Shown here in pieces: positions 25,424-34,451 of a stretch of DNA of 64,000 nt (position 1 is its first letter; each line of letters opens with the position of its first letter). The stretch lies in NCBI GenBank assembly GCA_963676905.2, contig CAXXVE010000001.1:3162001-3226000 (forward strand). The letters run 5' to 3'. Made by a program: the position numbers and the translations under genes. Under the pieces are notes generated by a model. It saw only the letters and a list, made by a program, of their open reading frames with translations. It was not told the origin of the DNA and did not search any database. The stretch is from Oceanispirochaeta sp963676905 (lineage in GTDB: Bacteria; Spirochaetota; Spirochaetia; DSM-2461).

Positions 25424-26428
25424 ATGAAGAAAGAACTGCAGCGAATAGCCGCCTCGACAACCGTTGACTCCGTCGCAAATCTGATGGCCCTTACAAAGAG
25501 GGTCCGGAGTGCTCTTGACGGAATGGATCCGCTAATAAGGCCTCGTGACCTCCATGACAGGGCAGGGGGACTTCTTTTTCTGGATCGTGATCTTCCGCTG
25601 ATTATTCTCCCCGACCTCCATGCCAGAAAGGATTTTCTCATGGACCTGCTTATGAAGGAGAGTGATGAGGGGTCAGTTCTGGAGAGGCTTCAGGAGGGAA
25701 GTATTCAGGTCCTGTGCGTGGGAGACGGTTTTCACTCCGAGCGCCGTGGGCTGAAACGATGGCAGAAGGCCCTGGCGGAGTACAGAACAGGTTTCAGAAG
25801 GCATAAAAACATGGATCATGAAATGGCCGAAAGCCTTGGGCTTATGCAGATGGTCATGCTTTTGAAATCCGCCTTCCCCGAAAACTTCTTCTTTCTGAAA
25901 GGAAATCACGAGAATATTCTCAATGAAGAGGGCCGGGGGAATCACCCCTTCGGCAAGTTCGTCTATGAGGGAGAGATGGTTCGTGTCTGGGCGGAGAAAT
26001 TTATGGGAATAGAGTGGATGAAAGAGTATTCAGAATTTGAACACGACCTCCCTTTTATGGCCCTGGCTGAAGAACTGATTATCTCCCATGCGGAACCGAG
26101 GTACTACTACCATCCCGAAGAGATAATAAATATCCGTGAAAATGACGATATCAAACTGGGCCTGACCTGGACGGCCAATGACGAGGCTGAAGAAGAGAGT
26201 GTGGAGTCCATCCTTGAGGACTACTCAGAGAGGTTCAACCGGAGTTTCCGCTACTATATCGGCGGGCACAGGACAATCCGAACCGTATATAATCTTCGGG
26301 CTTCGGGTTTGTATGTTCAGATTCATAACCCGGAACGTCATATTGTTTTATATACTGATCAGGTGAGTGAGTTTGATCCCAGCGAAAATATTGTAGACCT
26401 GCAGGAAATAAGGAGTCTTCCTCTATGA
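25424..26428 (+). CDS. Calcineurin-like metallophosphoesterase
   Basis: 334 residues from ATG 25424; a TTG at 25418 overlapping the upstream stop is an alternative. The two-metal phosphoesterase motifs are visible with changes: ILPDLHARKDF for the usual GDxHG, VLCVGDGFHSER for GDxxDRG, LKGNHEN for GNHE, then SHAEPRYYY and GGHRTI as the last His pair. The first block shows PDLH instead of GDIH, still keeping Asp and His. It likely removes phosphate from a protein or nucleotide. Lying directly before a Ser/Thr kinase (4-base overlap), it is the natural candidate for the counteracting phosphatase. Confidence 0.85.
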   Translation: MKKELQRIAASTTVDSVANLMALTKRVRSALDGMDPLIRPRDLHDRAGGLLFLDRDLPLIILPDLHARKDFLMDLLMKESDEGSVLERLQEGSIQVLCVGDGFHSERRGLKRWQKALAEYRTGFRRHKNMDHEMAESLGLMQMVMLLKSAFPENFFFLKGNHENILNEEGRGNHPFGKFVYEGEMVRVWAEKFMGIEWMKEYSEFEHDLPFMALAEELIISHAEPRYYYHPEEIINIRENDDIKLGLTWTANDEAEEESVESILEDYSERFNRSFRYYIGGHRTIRTVYNLRASGLYVQIHNPERHIVLYTDQVSEFDPSENIVDLQEIRSLPL

Positions 26429-28329
26429 GCCGAGTACCAACTAAAATCGGAAAATATCAGATTGACGGAAAGATCGCCGAAGGAGGAATGGGGGCTGTAT
26501 TCAAGGGTACTCATCCCACTCTGGAACGGCCGGTTGTCCTCAAGAAACTGACATTCAGCAACAACGACCATCTTATTGAGCGCTTCCGGAGAGAAGCGAA
26601 GATCATGATGGAATTCAGCAATGAAAATATTGTAAGAGTTTATGATCACTTCAAGCAGGCTTCGGCCTATTACATCGTTCAGGAGCTTGTTGACGGCAAG
26701 TCTGTAGATCTGATACTGAAGAAAGAGCGTTATCTCCGTTACGATGAAGCTCTCTATATCTTTTACTACGCATGCAAGGCCCTGGACTATGCCCATAAGA
26801 ACCAGGTGGTTCACAGGGACATCAAACCTGCCAACATCCTTGTATCCAAGACCGGTGAGATCAAGCTTGTGGACTTCGGTATTGCCCAGTCCGATGATGA
26901 AGAGGATGCTCTTACCAAGGAGGGCATGGCTCTTGGTACGCCCTCATATATGGCTCCGGAACAGTATGACGACTCCAGGAATGTGACCTTCAAGGCCGAT
27001 ATATACTCACTGGGAGTCATGCTCTATGAGATGGTAACCGGTAAGAAACCCTATCCCGGCAAGATGACCCCCGAGACGCTTCTGAAGATACAGAAGGGTA
27101 AGTATACCGCTGTCAGAAAGGCGAATCCCGCCCTTCCCAGAAGCATAAACTGGTTTATACGCAAGTCTGTGCAGTCCAATCCTAAAAAAAGAGCCGAGTC
27201 TGTAGCCCTGATTCTTAAAAAACTTGAGAAATGGTACAAGTCCACGGATATCGACGGAGTAAAGGAAGATCTTATCCTTCTTGTCAACGACAAGGAGAGG
27301 CGTCCGGAAGGGTCTAAGACAGTAAAAACAATCAAAAAAGGGCTGCTTGTTCCTCTTGTGGCGGCAGCCCTGATTGCCGGAGGGGGATTTTTTCTCTATG
27401 CCATGGGCTTTCACTACAGAACCCTCTATGCAGGCAGTTACGGCGGGTTTTATGTCCGCCAGGAGATCCCTTCTCCCGATCTTGGCTGGGATGAGTACTG
27501 CCTCGAAGTCAGTATATTCCCCGATGAAACGGGACGGATAGGGGATGACACCATCGAATCCTTCCGAATTAAACCCTGGAGACCCGACGAAGAGGGGGCT
27601 GTTGTACTGGAGTCCTCAAAGGTATACCTGCCTCCTGGAGCATACTGGCTCAAGTCAACTGTGGGGACCAGAATCTTCTGGCAGAATATTCTGGTGCGGC
27701 CCTTCACTACACGGCGGTTTCAGCTGACTCCCGGTGAGCCGGAGCTTATTGTGCTGAACTGGCCCGTCTCCCGTCCTAAAGAGCTGAGTGTTTCTGTGGA
27801 TGTAAAAAGCCGCGCCGACGGCAGGGATCTTAACAACATCGCTGAGGTGGCGGTTGAGATCAACAAAAAATATGTTCCCCTGGCCTCTCTTGAAGCTCCT
27901 CTGACTACAGGGCGGGCCTATAATTTCCGTGTCAGCGCCGAGGGATTCTATCCCCTTGTCTATGATCTTGGAATAAGAAGGCATCAGGATCAGCTCTCCC
28001 TTGAATCAAGGCTTGTGCCTCTGGAGGGAAATCTCAGGCTGAGCAGTTCTGTCCCCCTTGCCGATGATGATGTGCGCATTCTTATTAACGGCCGCCCCCG
28101 TGTTCAGTCCGGCGGTCTGAGTACGAAGGTTCTGGAAACAGGTCTGTTGAAGAACCAGAAGGCCTTTCCCCTGATTCCGGGGACCTATACGATTTCCTTT
28201 GAAAGGGGAAGGAATCTGAGAGCCGAACAGGAAGTCACCATCAAATCCGGTGAGGAGACTGTTCTGGTAGTGGAATTCAAAAAAGATAATGAGAAAACCA
28301 GTGAAATCCTGGTTGAGGAGAGATTATGA
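26425..28329 (+). CDS. Membrane Ser/Thr protein kinase (PknB-like) with extracytoplasmic domain
   Basis: 634 residues. The Hanks-type kinase domain occupies about 8-275 with all key residues: the Gly loop AEGGMGAVFKG, the ATP lysine in VVLKKL, the catalytic loop HRDIKPANI, DFGIAQ, and TPSYMAPEQ. A single membrane segment at about 304-325 (LLVPLVAAALIAGGGFFLY) separates it from about 300 residues of beta-rich extracytoplasmic sequence (FYVRQEIPSPDLGWDEY onward). That outer part contains neither PASTA repeats nor a motif I can name, though the end (FPLIPGTYTISFERGRNLR) recalls PEGA-like modules. It is coupled by 4-base overlaps to the phosphoesterase and FHA genes. Confidence 0.92.
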   Translation: MSRVPTKIGKYQIDGKIAEGGMGAVFKGTHPTLERPVVLKKLTFSNNDHLIERFRREAKIMMEFSNENIVRVYDHFKQASAYYIVQELVDGKSVDLILKKERYLRYDEALYIFYYACKALDYAHKNQVVHRDIKPANILVSKTGEIKLVDFGIAQSDDEEDALTKEGMALGTPSYMAPEQYDDSRNVTFKADIYSLGVMLYEMVTGKKPYPGKMTPETLLKIQKGKYTAVRKANPALPRSINWFIRKSVQSNPKKRAESVALILKKLEKWYKSTDIDGVKEDLILLVNDKERRPEGSKTVKTIKKGLLVPLVAAALIAGGGFFLYAMGFHYRTLYAGSYGGFYVRQEIPSPDLGWDEYCLEVSIFPDETGRIGDDTIESFRIKPWRPDEEGAVVLESSKVYLPPGAYWLKSTVGTRIFWQNILVRPFTTRRFQLTPGEPELIVLNWPVSRPKELSVSVDVKSRADGRDLNNIAEVAVEINKKYVPLASLEAPLTTGRAYNFRVSAEGFYPLVYDLGIRRHQDQLSLESRLVPLEGNLRLSSSVPLADDDVRILINGRPRVQSGGLSTKVLETGLLKNQKAFPLIPGTYTISFERGRNLRAEQEVTIKSGEETVLVVEFKKDNEKTSEILVEERL

Positions 28330-29210
28330 ATTCAGGAGGACGATATGTCGTCTCCCTCTGTATGGGGCTGGCTGCCGGTCTTTTCGGATGGTCTGTACTG
28401 GAACTTGTTTTATCGCTGCAGCATCTATTCCCCTCGTATACTCTGGTGCTCCTTGCTTCCGGCGGGCTCACAGCTGCTGTAATGACAGCTGTTATCGCCT
28501 CTCTGGAGGGTATACTTCATAAAAGCAGTTCAAAAATTAACAGAGAGTGGTCAATGGGCCTTGTCTGGGGACTTGCCGGAGGCATGATCGGAGCTCTTTT
28601 CGGTCAGTTTCTGTTCAGCGCAGTTCTACCCGACACAATCATGCCGGAGGATTACAAATACCCCTATTTTGCAGCCAGAACTATAAGCTGGACAGTTATG
28701 GGTATTTTTATAGGGACAGCAGAGGGACTCAGAGCCCGGTCAATGCAGAAATTTCAGGCTGGTCTTATCTCAGGAGCCCTGGGAGGATTTGCCGGAGGGG
28801 CACTTGTCGAGATGGCTCTCCTTTTCTTCCCCGGTGACAGCTGGCTGAAGCTTCCCGGTTTTATGATTATGGGTATGGGGACAGCAGTGCTGACCATTGC
28901 CATCGAGATTAAGACCTCTCCCGGTGTGCTTCGGGTGCTGAATGGCGGAAGCAAGGGCAGGAAATATATGATCAACCAGAAAAAGACAAGAGTCGGTTCC
29001 CACCCGGGATGCGATATCACCCTTCAGGGCGGTGATGCGGTCCCTCCTGTGGCGGTTACCTTTATCAGAAAGGGACGGGAGCTTGTCCTTCAGGCAGAAT
29101 CCGGTTTTCATGCCGTTGTCAACGACGACAAGATCGACAACAGGACTCTCAAGTACGAGGATGTTATTAAAATTGGGAATACTAAGTTTCTGTACGAGGT
29201 GAAGCAATGA
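28326..29210 (+). CDS. Polytopic membrane protein with C-terminal FHA domain
   Basis: 294 residues. Residues 1 to about 200 contain five to six glycine-rich membrane segments (for example LCMGLAAGLFGWSVLELVL and WGLAGGMIGALFGQFLF). Residues about 205-294 are an FHA-like phosphothreonine-binding domain: TRVGSHPGCDITL gives the GR-S-x-x-x-D pattern, later VNDDKI and LKYEDVIKIGNTKFLYE. The usual Gly-Arg is changed to Val-Gly, and the second conserved block SxxH is not clear, so the ligand-binding loop may be altered. Between a kinase and a VWA protein it is probably a membrane recruiter of phosphorylated partners. Confidence 0.82.
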   Translation: MNSGGRYVVSLCMGLAAGLFGWSVLELVLSLQHLFPSYTLVLLASGGLTAAVMTAVIASLEGILHKSSSKINREWSMGLVWGLAGGMIGALFGQFLFSAVLPDTIMPEDYKYPYFAARTISWTVMGIFIGTAEGLRARSMQKFQAGLISGALGGFAGGALVEMALLFFPGDSWLKLPGFMIMGMGTAVLTIAIEIKTSPGVLRVLNGGSKGRKYMINQKKTRVGSHPGCDITLQGGDAVPPVAVTFIRKGRELVLQAESGFHAVVNDDKIDNRTLKYEDVIKIGNTKFLYEVKQ

Positions 29211-30619
29211 AAAAACAGGCATTGGTTTCTTTGTTTCTGCTGTTGTTTTCAGCCGTCGGACTGAGTGCGCAGGAACAGCTTTCCATAACAGGTGTGGACA
29301 GCAGCCAGATGCTGCTGACAGGAAGGGTTCACATCTATACCGCTCTTAATGATGAGAGTAAGGCTGAGGTCGAAAGCCTTCCCGCTTTTGAAGATTTTCT
29401 TCTGGAGGAGTATGATCCCTATACCGGAATATGGAGTGAAGGGAATATCCGGGAGGTTCAGTACAACGGTGTCAATCAGGACCAGATTTCCATGTCTCTT
29501 CTGATCGATAATTCGGGGAGTATGTATGATACAATCGAGGGATCCGCAACTGATAGCTCTGAGGAGCAGCGGATCTGGTTCGTCAAGAAAGCACTTCAGG
29601 ATCTTTTTGAAGGAAGCAGAGAGTATGAGGACAATCTTTCTCTTGTCTCATTCAATACAAATGTGGCAAGTCTTGTCCCCTTTACTTCCAACCGGAATCA
29701 GCTCCTCGAGGGGCTTGAGAGTTTTTCACAGCCCTCAGGAAGCGATGCCTATACCGAGCTCTACCATGCCATGCAGACAGCTGCAGACGAATTGAGTCTG
29801 AGAAAGGGCAGGAAGGTTCTTGTTCTTCTTTCAGACGGTGAAAACTATACATATTCCGAGAACAGGAAAGAGCCCCATCCCGTATGGGGAAATGAACTTG
29901 TTGGAATGGGTGAACTTGAGGATCTGATGAGTAAGAGGGGGATTACCCTCTATACAATTCTCTATGCACGTACGCCGGATCCGGAACTTGAGGCTCTTAC
30001 CACCGCCAGCGGAGGGATGGTGTATACCGCATCATCCAGGAAAGATCTCCTTGATGCCTACAGCGGTATTCATGAGAGGATCAATAGCGAGTTCAGGATC
30101 AGCTATGAGCCTGGAATGTCCAGCGGCAGGGAACGGCTTGTGAAAGTGTCCATCGCAGGACATGGAAGCAGCCGGAGCTTTACATGGTTCTGGGAGATGT
30201 TCTGGGGACTGATTCCAGCTCTTCCCTGGTGGGTTTATCTGATTTTCAGCGTCCTCTCTCTGGTTCTTGTACTTGTGATTCACAAGACACCCTTTGAACG
30301 GATCTACTCATTTCCCCATCTGGAGGTCCTCGGCGCCTTTGAATCGGAGAAAACTGTAATACAGATCAGCCATGATAAAACTATGATTGCCGTCAGTCGG
30401 GAACAGACCCAGGTAATGGATGAAACTACCTTTTTGAATAAGGGTGATGATGAAACAGGCATTACAATCATCAAGTCGGATGACGGGAAATATATGCTTC
30501 AGGCTGATCATGAAGTCATGGTGAACAACAAGACTGTAATAAGCCGTGAGCTTGAACCTGGCGACGTAATTAAAAGTGAAGGGACCATGATTATTTTTGA
30601 TGAACCCGGTGAAGATTAA
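29207..30619 (+). CDS. VWA-domain membrane protein with FHA-like tail
   Basis: 470 residues. It has a signal peptide (MKKQALVSLFLLLFSAVG then LSAQ). An extracytoplasmic VWA domain (about 92-300) carries the MIDAS motif SLLIDNSGSMYD and VLVLLSDGEN. One membrane helix lies at about 338-360 (WWVYLIFSVLSLVLVLVI). A cytoplasmic tail of about 105 residues ends in MVNNKTVISRELEPGDVIKS, which has the strand pattern of an FHA domain with a very weak phospho-site. The topology would link an external metal-dependent binding domain to the inside of the cell, where the kinase acts. It is the last gene of the operon. Confidence 0.85.
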   Translation: MKKQALVSLFLLLFSAVGLSAQEQLSITGVDSSQMLLTGRVHIYTALNDESKAEVESLPAFEDFLLEEYDPYTGIWSEGNIREVQYNGVNQDQISMSLLIDNSGSMYDTIEGSATDSSEEQRIWFVKKALQDLFEGSREYEDNLSLVSFNTNVASLVPFTSNRNQLLEGLESFSQPSGSDAYTELYHAMQTAADELSLRKGRKVLVLLSDGENYTYSENRKEPHPVWGNELVGMGELEDLMSKRGITLYTILYARTPDPELEALTTASGGMVYTASSRKDLLDAYSGIHERINSEFRISYEPGMSSGRERLVKVSIAGHGSSRSFTWFWEMFWGLIPALPWWVYLIFSVLSLVLVLVIHKTPFERIYSFPHLEVLGAFESEKTVIQISHDKTMIAVSREQTQVMDETTFLNKGDDETGITIIKSDDGKYMLQADHEVMVNNKTVISRELEPGDVIKSEGTMIIFDEPGED

Positions 30620-30640
30620 GTAAAGTGAATGGGCTGGATC

Positions 30641-30669
30641 TTGCCATTACATGGTAATTGGACTATTAT
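30641..30669 (+). promoter_or_regulatory. Promoter of the PUR-domain gene
   Basis: TTGCCA at 30641-30646 and TATTAT at 30664-30669, 17-base spacer, 33 bases before the ATG at 30703. It separates the PUR gene from the kinase operon upstream. Confidence 0.6.
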
Positions 30670-30702
30670 CCAGTCCACACATTACAAGAGAAGGAATATA
30701 CA

Positions 30703-31152
30703 ATGGGACAGAGAGGCGAAGTCTTTACTTTAAAACGGTTTGTTGAGGACGGAGGACTTACCTATTTTTTTAACGTCAAGGAGAACCGCTACGGTGATCT
30801 GTTTTTGAATCTGGTGGAGAGCCGCAAGAAGGACAATAAATTCGTCCGTTTTTCTCTGATTGTATATTCAGAAGACTTTAACAAGTTCAGCGATATAATC
30901 GAAACGGCCATTACAAAACTCAAAACCGGTGATTCAAACTGGTTTGACGAACTGAAAACAGGTTCGGGAAAGAGAGTTTATAACTTTATGATCAAGTCGG
31001 CCAAAAATGGCGATCTCTACCTTGTGATCGCAGAGAGCCGTGTCGGATCCAATGAAAACTATGAGAATGTCTCCATCAGGGTCTTTAAAAAGAACCTTGA
31101 TGTTTTCCTCGAAGGCTATGACAAGGCCGCATCACATATGAAACGGGACTGA
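30703..31152 (+). CDS. PUR-domain nucleic acid-binding protein (BpuR-like, DUF3276)
   Basis: 149 residues from ATG 30703, which has a ribosome site (aagga) and gives the family start MGQRGEVFT. FFNVKENRYGDLFLNLVESR closely follows the Borrelia PUR protein BpuR, which binds DNA and RNA and represses several genes. A second half repeats the pattern (VYNFMIKSAKNGDLYLVIAESR), so the protein carries two PUR-like repeats in one chain, whereas BpuR has one and dimerises. A role as a nucleoid or RNA regulator is likely from homology. It stands alone between a promoter and a strong terminator. Confidence 0.88.
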   Translation: MGQRGEVFTLKRFVEDGGLTYFFNVKENRYGDLFLNLVESRKKDNKFVRFSLIVYSEDFNKFSDIIETAITKLKTGDSNWFDELKTGSGKRVYNFMIKSAKNGDLYLVIAESRVGSNENYENVSIRVFKKNLDVFLEGYDKAASHMKRD

Positions 31153-31175
31153 TTCAGGTCACCCGCAAAGCAGAG

Positions 31176-31198
31176 CCCGCCGAATGGCGGGTTTTTTA
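31176..31198 (+). terminator. Terminator of the PUR gene
   Basis: CCCGCC (31176-31181), loop GAAT, GGCGGG (31186-31191), followed by six T, 23 bases after the stop codon. Confidence 0.9.
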
Positions 31199-31211
31199 TT
31201 GAAAATAAGTC

Positions 31212-31240
31212 CTGACCATTTTTTAAGCATATGATATATT
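31212..31240 (+). promoter_or_regulatory. Candidate promoter of smc (extended -10)
   Basis: CTGACC at 31212-31217 and TATATT at 31235-31240, 17-base spacer, with TG at 31232-31233 forming an extended -10. It lies 39 bases before the smc start codon. Confidence 0.5.
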
Positions 31241-31279
31241 AAGGGTTTAATAGTGAACTCTTAATGTACTGGAGGGTAC

Positions 31280-34072
31280 GTGTTTCTAAAGCGCATTGAA
31301 CTTATGGGTTTCAAGTCTTTTGCCGACAGAACCCAGATTGAATTTACCGATGGTATAACCGCACTCCTTGGACCAAACGGCTGTGGGAAAAGTAATATTG
31401 TAGATGCCATGAAATGGGTTCTTGGCGAACAGTCTACCAAAAATATGCGTGCCGAGAAGATGGAGGATGTCATCTTCAACGGCACCGATGCACGCAAGGC
31501 ACTCAATGTCGCCGAAGTTACCCTGATCATATCCAATGAGGACAATCTTCTTGATCTTGATCTTTCAGAAATCTCAATCAAACGCCGCCTCTACAGAAAC
31601 GGCGACAGTGAATATTTTGTAAACAACACACTCGTAAAACTCAAGGAACTGAGGGAGATCTTCTACGATACGGGAATCGGTAAATCAGCCTACTCGATCA
31701 TGGAGCAGGGAAAGATTGACCAGGTTCTATCCAACAAGCCTGAGGAAAGGCGTTATCTTTTCGAAGAGGCCGCCGGGATCACACGGTTCAAAATGAAGGG
31801 TCATGAAGCGGAGCGCAAGCTCGCCAGGACCGAAGACAATATGGTTCAAGTGGAAAATATCCTCAGCGAGGTCCGCAAAAACTACGAAACCCTGAAAAAG
31901 CAGTCTGAAAAGACCATGATCTACCGGAAACTCCGGGAAGATATGACAAGCATAGATATCGACATACAGCTTCTCCGATACAGTCAGCTTACCGAACAGC
32001 AGGCAAAGAAAGAGGGGCAGAGGAATAAGGAGCTTGAGAAAAAAAGCTCTATAGAGGCTGAAATCCTTCGTCTTAACGGAAATCTTGCAAGTAATCTTGA
32101 TGCCGTCAACACCATGGAGAACGAGCTTATCGAGGATCAGAAAATGCTCTACGGTCTTGATCTTGAGAAGGAGAACCTGACCGACAGAATCCGTCTTCTG
32201 GGTGAACAGCAGGGGGAACTGGATAAGCAGGGCAAGGTCCTTTCACAGAAAGAGAAGGAGCTCCTTGACAAGAAAGAGGGCCTTCAGAAAGAACAGAAGA
32301 CCCGTCAGGACTCCCTTGCCGGATTTCGTGATCAGCTGGCGGATCTTGAAAACAACATCATCAACTTTGAAAAGAATATCAAATCTGCCGAGACTGGAAT
32401 TGACGAAAACAACCGGATTGTAAAAGAGACGGAAGAGAAGATCGTTCTGGCGGAAAAGAAGCGTGAAGAACTGCAGCTGAAGCTTAGAGAGCTTACCGAC
32501 AGTATTGTTCATGAGCTTGACCAGGGTTTGAAAAAATCAGGATTCTCCCTGAAGAAGAAAAAAGAACTTGAGGAACAGGTTATTTCCCGGCTGAAATCTG
32601 TACAGATTCAGCTTGAAGGCAAGATAAGGCTCTTTGAGGACTCGTCCAGAGTCGGCCACGGAAAGGATGATTCCGAGGTTTGGGACTCGGGAGTGAAAAT
32701 CCTGCGGGATTTTCAGGAAGGCCTTTCGGACCTTGAAGTGACGATCCATAAGCTGGCCGATGCACTGCCTGACTTTCTTGAGGAGTTTCTTGCTCCCAGC
32801 GGTATCATAAGCCGCAAGCGGGATATCGATGAAGATCTCGAACAGCTTACTGAAAACCTCAAGGAGTATCGTGAAAAAGTTCACTCCAAAACAGGAGAGA
32901 CTGCCGAACTCAACAAAAAGATTCAGCAGTTCAGGAACACTCTTGAGGAACTGAGGGTAAGCAAGGCCAGAATGGCCACACAGATCACAGCCATAGAAGA
33001 CGGCATTGCCGCTCTGACAAAAGATATCCAGGGGATAGAAGAGCAGATTGGTTCAAACCTTGAAGAGATCAAACGGGTTAAAGAACGGGGCAAAGAGATT
33101 CAGGATAAAATAACAGCCTCTGAAAACCAGATGAAGGCTCATGAAAAGAGCAAAGAAGAGCTTCTGAAGAAGCTCAAAGAGCTCGAGAAGTCGATCCAAA
33201 GCAGAACCAAAGATGTAAGCGGTGAAGAGGGAGCCCTTAAAAAGAAAAATTCAGAGCTCCAGAATCTCCTGCTCAACCTTGAAAAAGTAAGCCTTGAACA
33301 TCAGCATGTGATCTCCGATCTTCAGGAGCTGGAACAGAACTTTATTGAGAATTACTCGGCAGATATCAAGCACTATATTGACCGCCTGGATAAACTCAAC
33401 AAGAACCGGCAGGATCTCAGGAAGGATTACTCCGATAAACGGGACAAGCTGAGAGCTCTCGGGCAGGTCAACCTTATGGCTCCCGAAGAGTTTACCGAGG
33501 TCAAGGAACGATATGACTTTCTGAACAACCAGCTTGAAGACCTCAGGCTGGCCAGAGAGCATCTTATACAGGTCACCGGGGAGATTCAGAAAGAGTCAGC
33601 CGCCCTGTTTCAGAAGACCTATAGCGAGATTAAGAAGAATTTCAATGATGTTTTCAGAAGGATGTTCGGCGGCGGCCGTGCCGAGCTGAAACTCCTTGAT
33701 CCCGACAATATTCTTGAGTCGGGGATTGAAATTTATGCTCAGCCCCCCGGGAAAAAACTGGAAAATATATCACTTCTTTCTGGAGGAGAGCGTTCCCTCA
33801 CCGGTGTGGCTCTGCTTTTTGCAACATATAAGGTGAAGCCATCTCCCTTCTGTATTCTTGATGAAATTGATGCGGCACTGGACGAGGCGAATATTCAAAG
33901 GTTCATAAATGTTCTTATGGATTTCGGAATGCAGTCCCAGTTTATTGTTATTACACACAATAAGAAGACAGTGACCGGTGCGCGAACACTCCTCGGGATA
34001 ACAATGCAGGAATCAGGTGTATCCAAGCTTATAGCAATGAAGATAGGAGAAGGAGCCAATGAAGGCAGCTAA
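31280..34072 (+). CDS. smc: SMC-family chromosome protein, short form without clear hinge
   Basis: 930 residues starting at GTG 31280, fixed by GGAGGG three bases upstream. The N-terminal ATPase half has Walker A GPNGCGKSN at 31-39 and the following AMKWVLGEQ. The C-terminal half has the signature LLSGGERSLTGVALL, Walker B FCILDEIDAALDEAN and the D loop. Long coiled coils lie between. Typical bacterial SMC is about 1,180 residues with a globular hinge of about 150 residues containing conserved glycines. Here the middle (about 410-540) is charged and helical with only a short break and no such glycine motif. It condenses and segregates DNA. The last 14 bases overlap the next gene. Confidence 0.92.
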   Translation: MFLKRIELMGFKSFADRTQIEFTDGITALLGPNGCGKSNIVDAMKWVLGEQSTKNMRAEKMEDVIFNGTDARKALNVAEVTLIISNEDNLLDLDLSEISIKRRLYRNGDSEYFVNNTLVKLKELREIFYDTGIGKSAYSIMEQGKIDQVLSNKPEERRYLFEEAAGITRFKMKGHEAERKLARTEDNMVQVENILSEVRKNYETLKKQSEKTMIYRKLREDMTSIDIDIQLLRYSQLTEQQAKKEGQRNKELEKKSSIEAEILRLNGNLASNLDAVNTMENELIEDQKMLYGLDLEKENLTDRIRLLGEQQGELDKQGKVLSQKEKELLDKKEGLQKEQKTRQDSLAGFRDQLADLENNIINFEKNIKSAETGIDENNRIVKETEEKIVLAEKKREELQLKLRELTDSIVHELDQGLKKSGFSLKKKKELEEQVISRLKSVQIQLEGKIRLFEDSSRVGHGKDDSEVWDSGVKILRDFQEGLSDLEVTIHKLADALPDFLEEFLAPSGIISRKRDIDEDLEQLTENLKEYREKVHSKTGETAELNKKIQQFRNTLEELRVSKARMATQITAIEDGIAALTKDIQGIEEQIGSNLEEIKRVKERGKEIQDKITASENQMKAHEKSKEELLKKLKELEKSIQSRTKDVSGEEGALKKKNSELQNLLLNLEKVSLEHQHVISDLQELEQNFIENYSADIKHYIDRLDKLNKNRQDLRKDYSDKRDKLRALGQVNLMAPEEFTEVKERYDFLNNQLEDLRLAREHLIQVTGEIQKESAALFQKTYSEIKKNFNDVFRRMFGGGRAELKLLDPDNILESGIEIYAQPPGKKLENISLLSGGERSLTGVALLFATYKVKPSPFCILDEIDAALDEANIQRFINVLMDFGMQSQFIVITHNKKTVTGARTLLGITMQESGVSKLIAMKIGEGANEGS

Positions 34073-34451
34073 GTTGTTCTCACAGGTAAGTAAGAGAGTT
34101 CTTGTCTTTATTGCAGCAGGAACCTTTGCCCTGATTCTTATGATAACCGGGATACTGGTCCTCAGGGATTTCCTTCAGGATCGTTCCATCAATGAGATGG
34201 AACAGCAGAGAATGGCCTATGACAGCAGCAGCCTTGAACAGGCAACCCGTGACAGGAACAGATCCACAATCCTCTATCCTGAGGTAGTCGAAGAGCTTGA
34301 CCTGTCTCCTGATCCCTACCGCGAGAGCGGATTCAAGTGGGATGATAAAGAGGTCTCCCGGCTCTGGATCGAGCCGGACGCCGGTGATATAGACTCTTTC
34401 AGCGATGCAAACCACAAGCTTATATGGGATATACTGAAAGATGCACCTTGA
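34059..34451 (+). CDS. Single-pass membrane protein of unknown function
   Basis: 130 residues. One membrane segment near the N-terminus (VLVFIAAGTFALILMITGIL) leads to a hydrophilic, mostly acidic extracytoplasmic part (PDPYRESGFKWDDKEVSRLW). No family recognised. It starts inside the 3' end of smc and overlaps the following lipoprotein gene by 11 bases, so the three genes are probably on one transcript. Confidence 0.7.
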   Translation: MKAAKLFSQVSKRVLVFIAAGTFALILMITGILVLRDFLQDRSINEMEQQRMAYDSSSLEQATRDRNRSTILYPEVVEELDLSPDPYRESGFKWDDKEVSRLWIEPDAGDIDSFSDANHKLIWDILKDAP

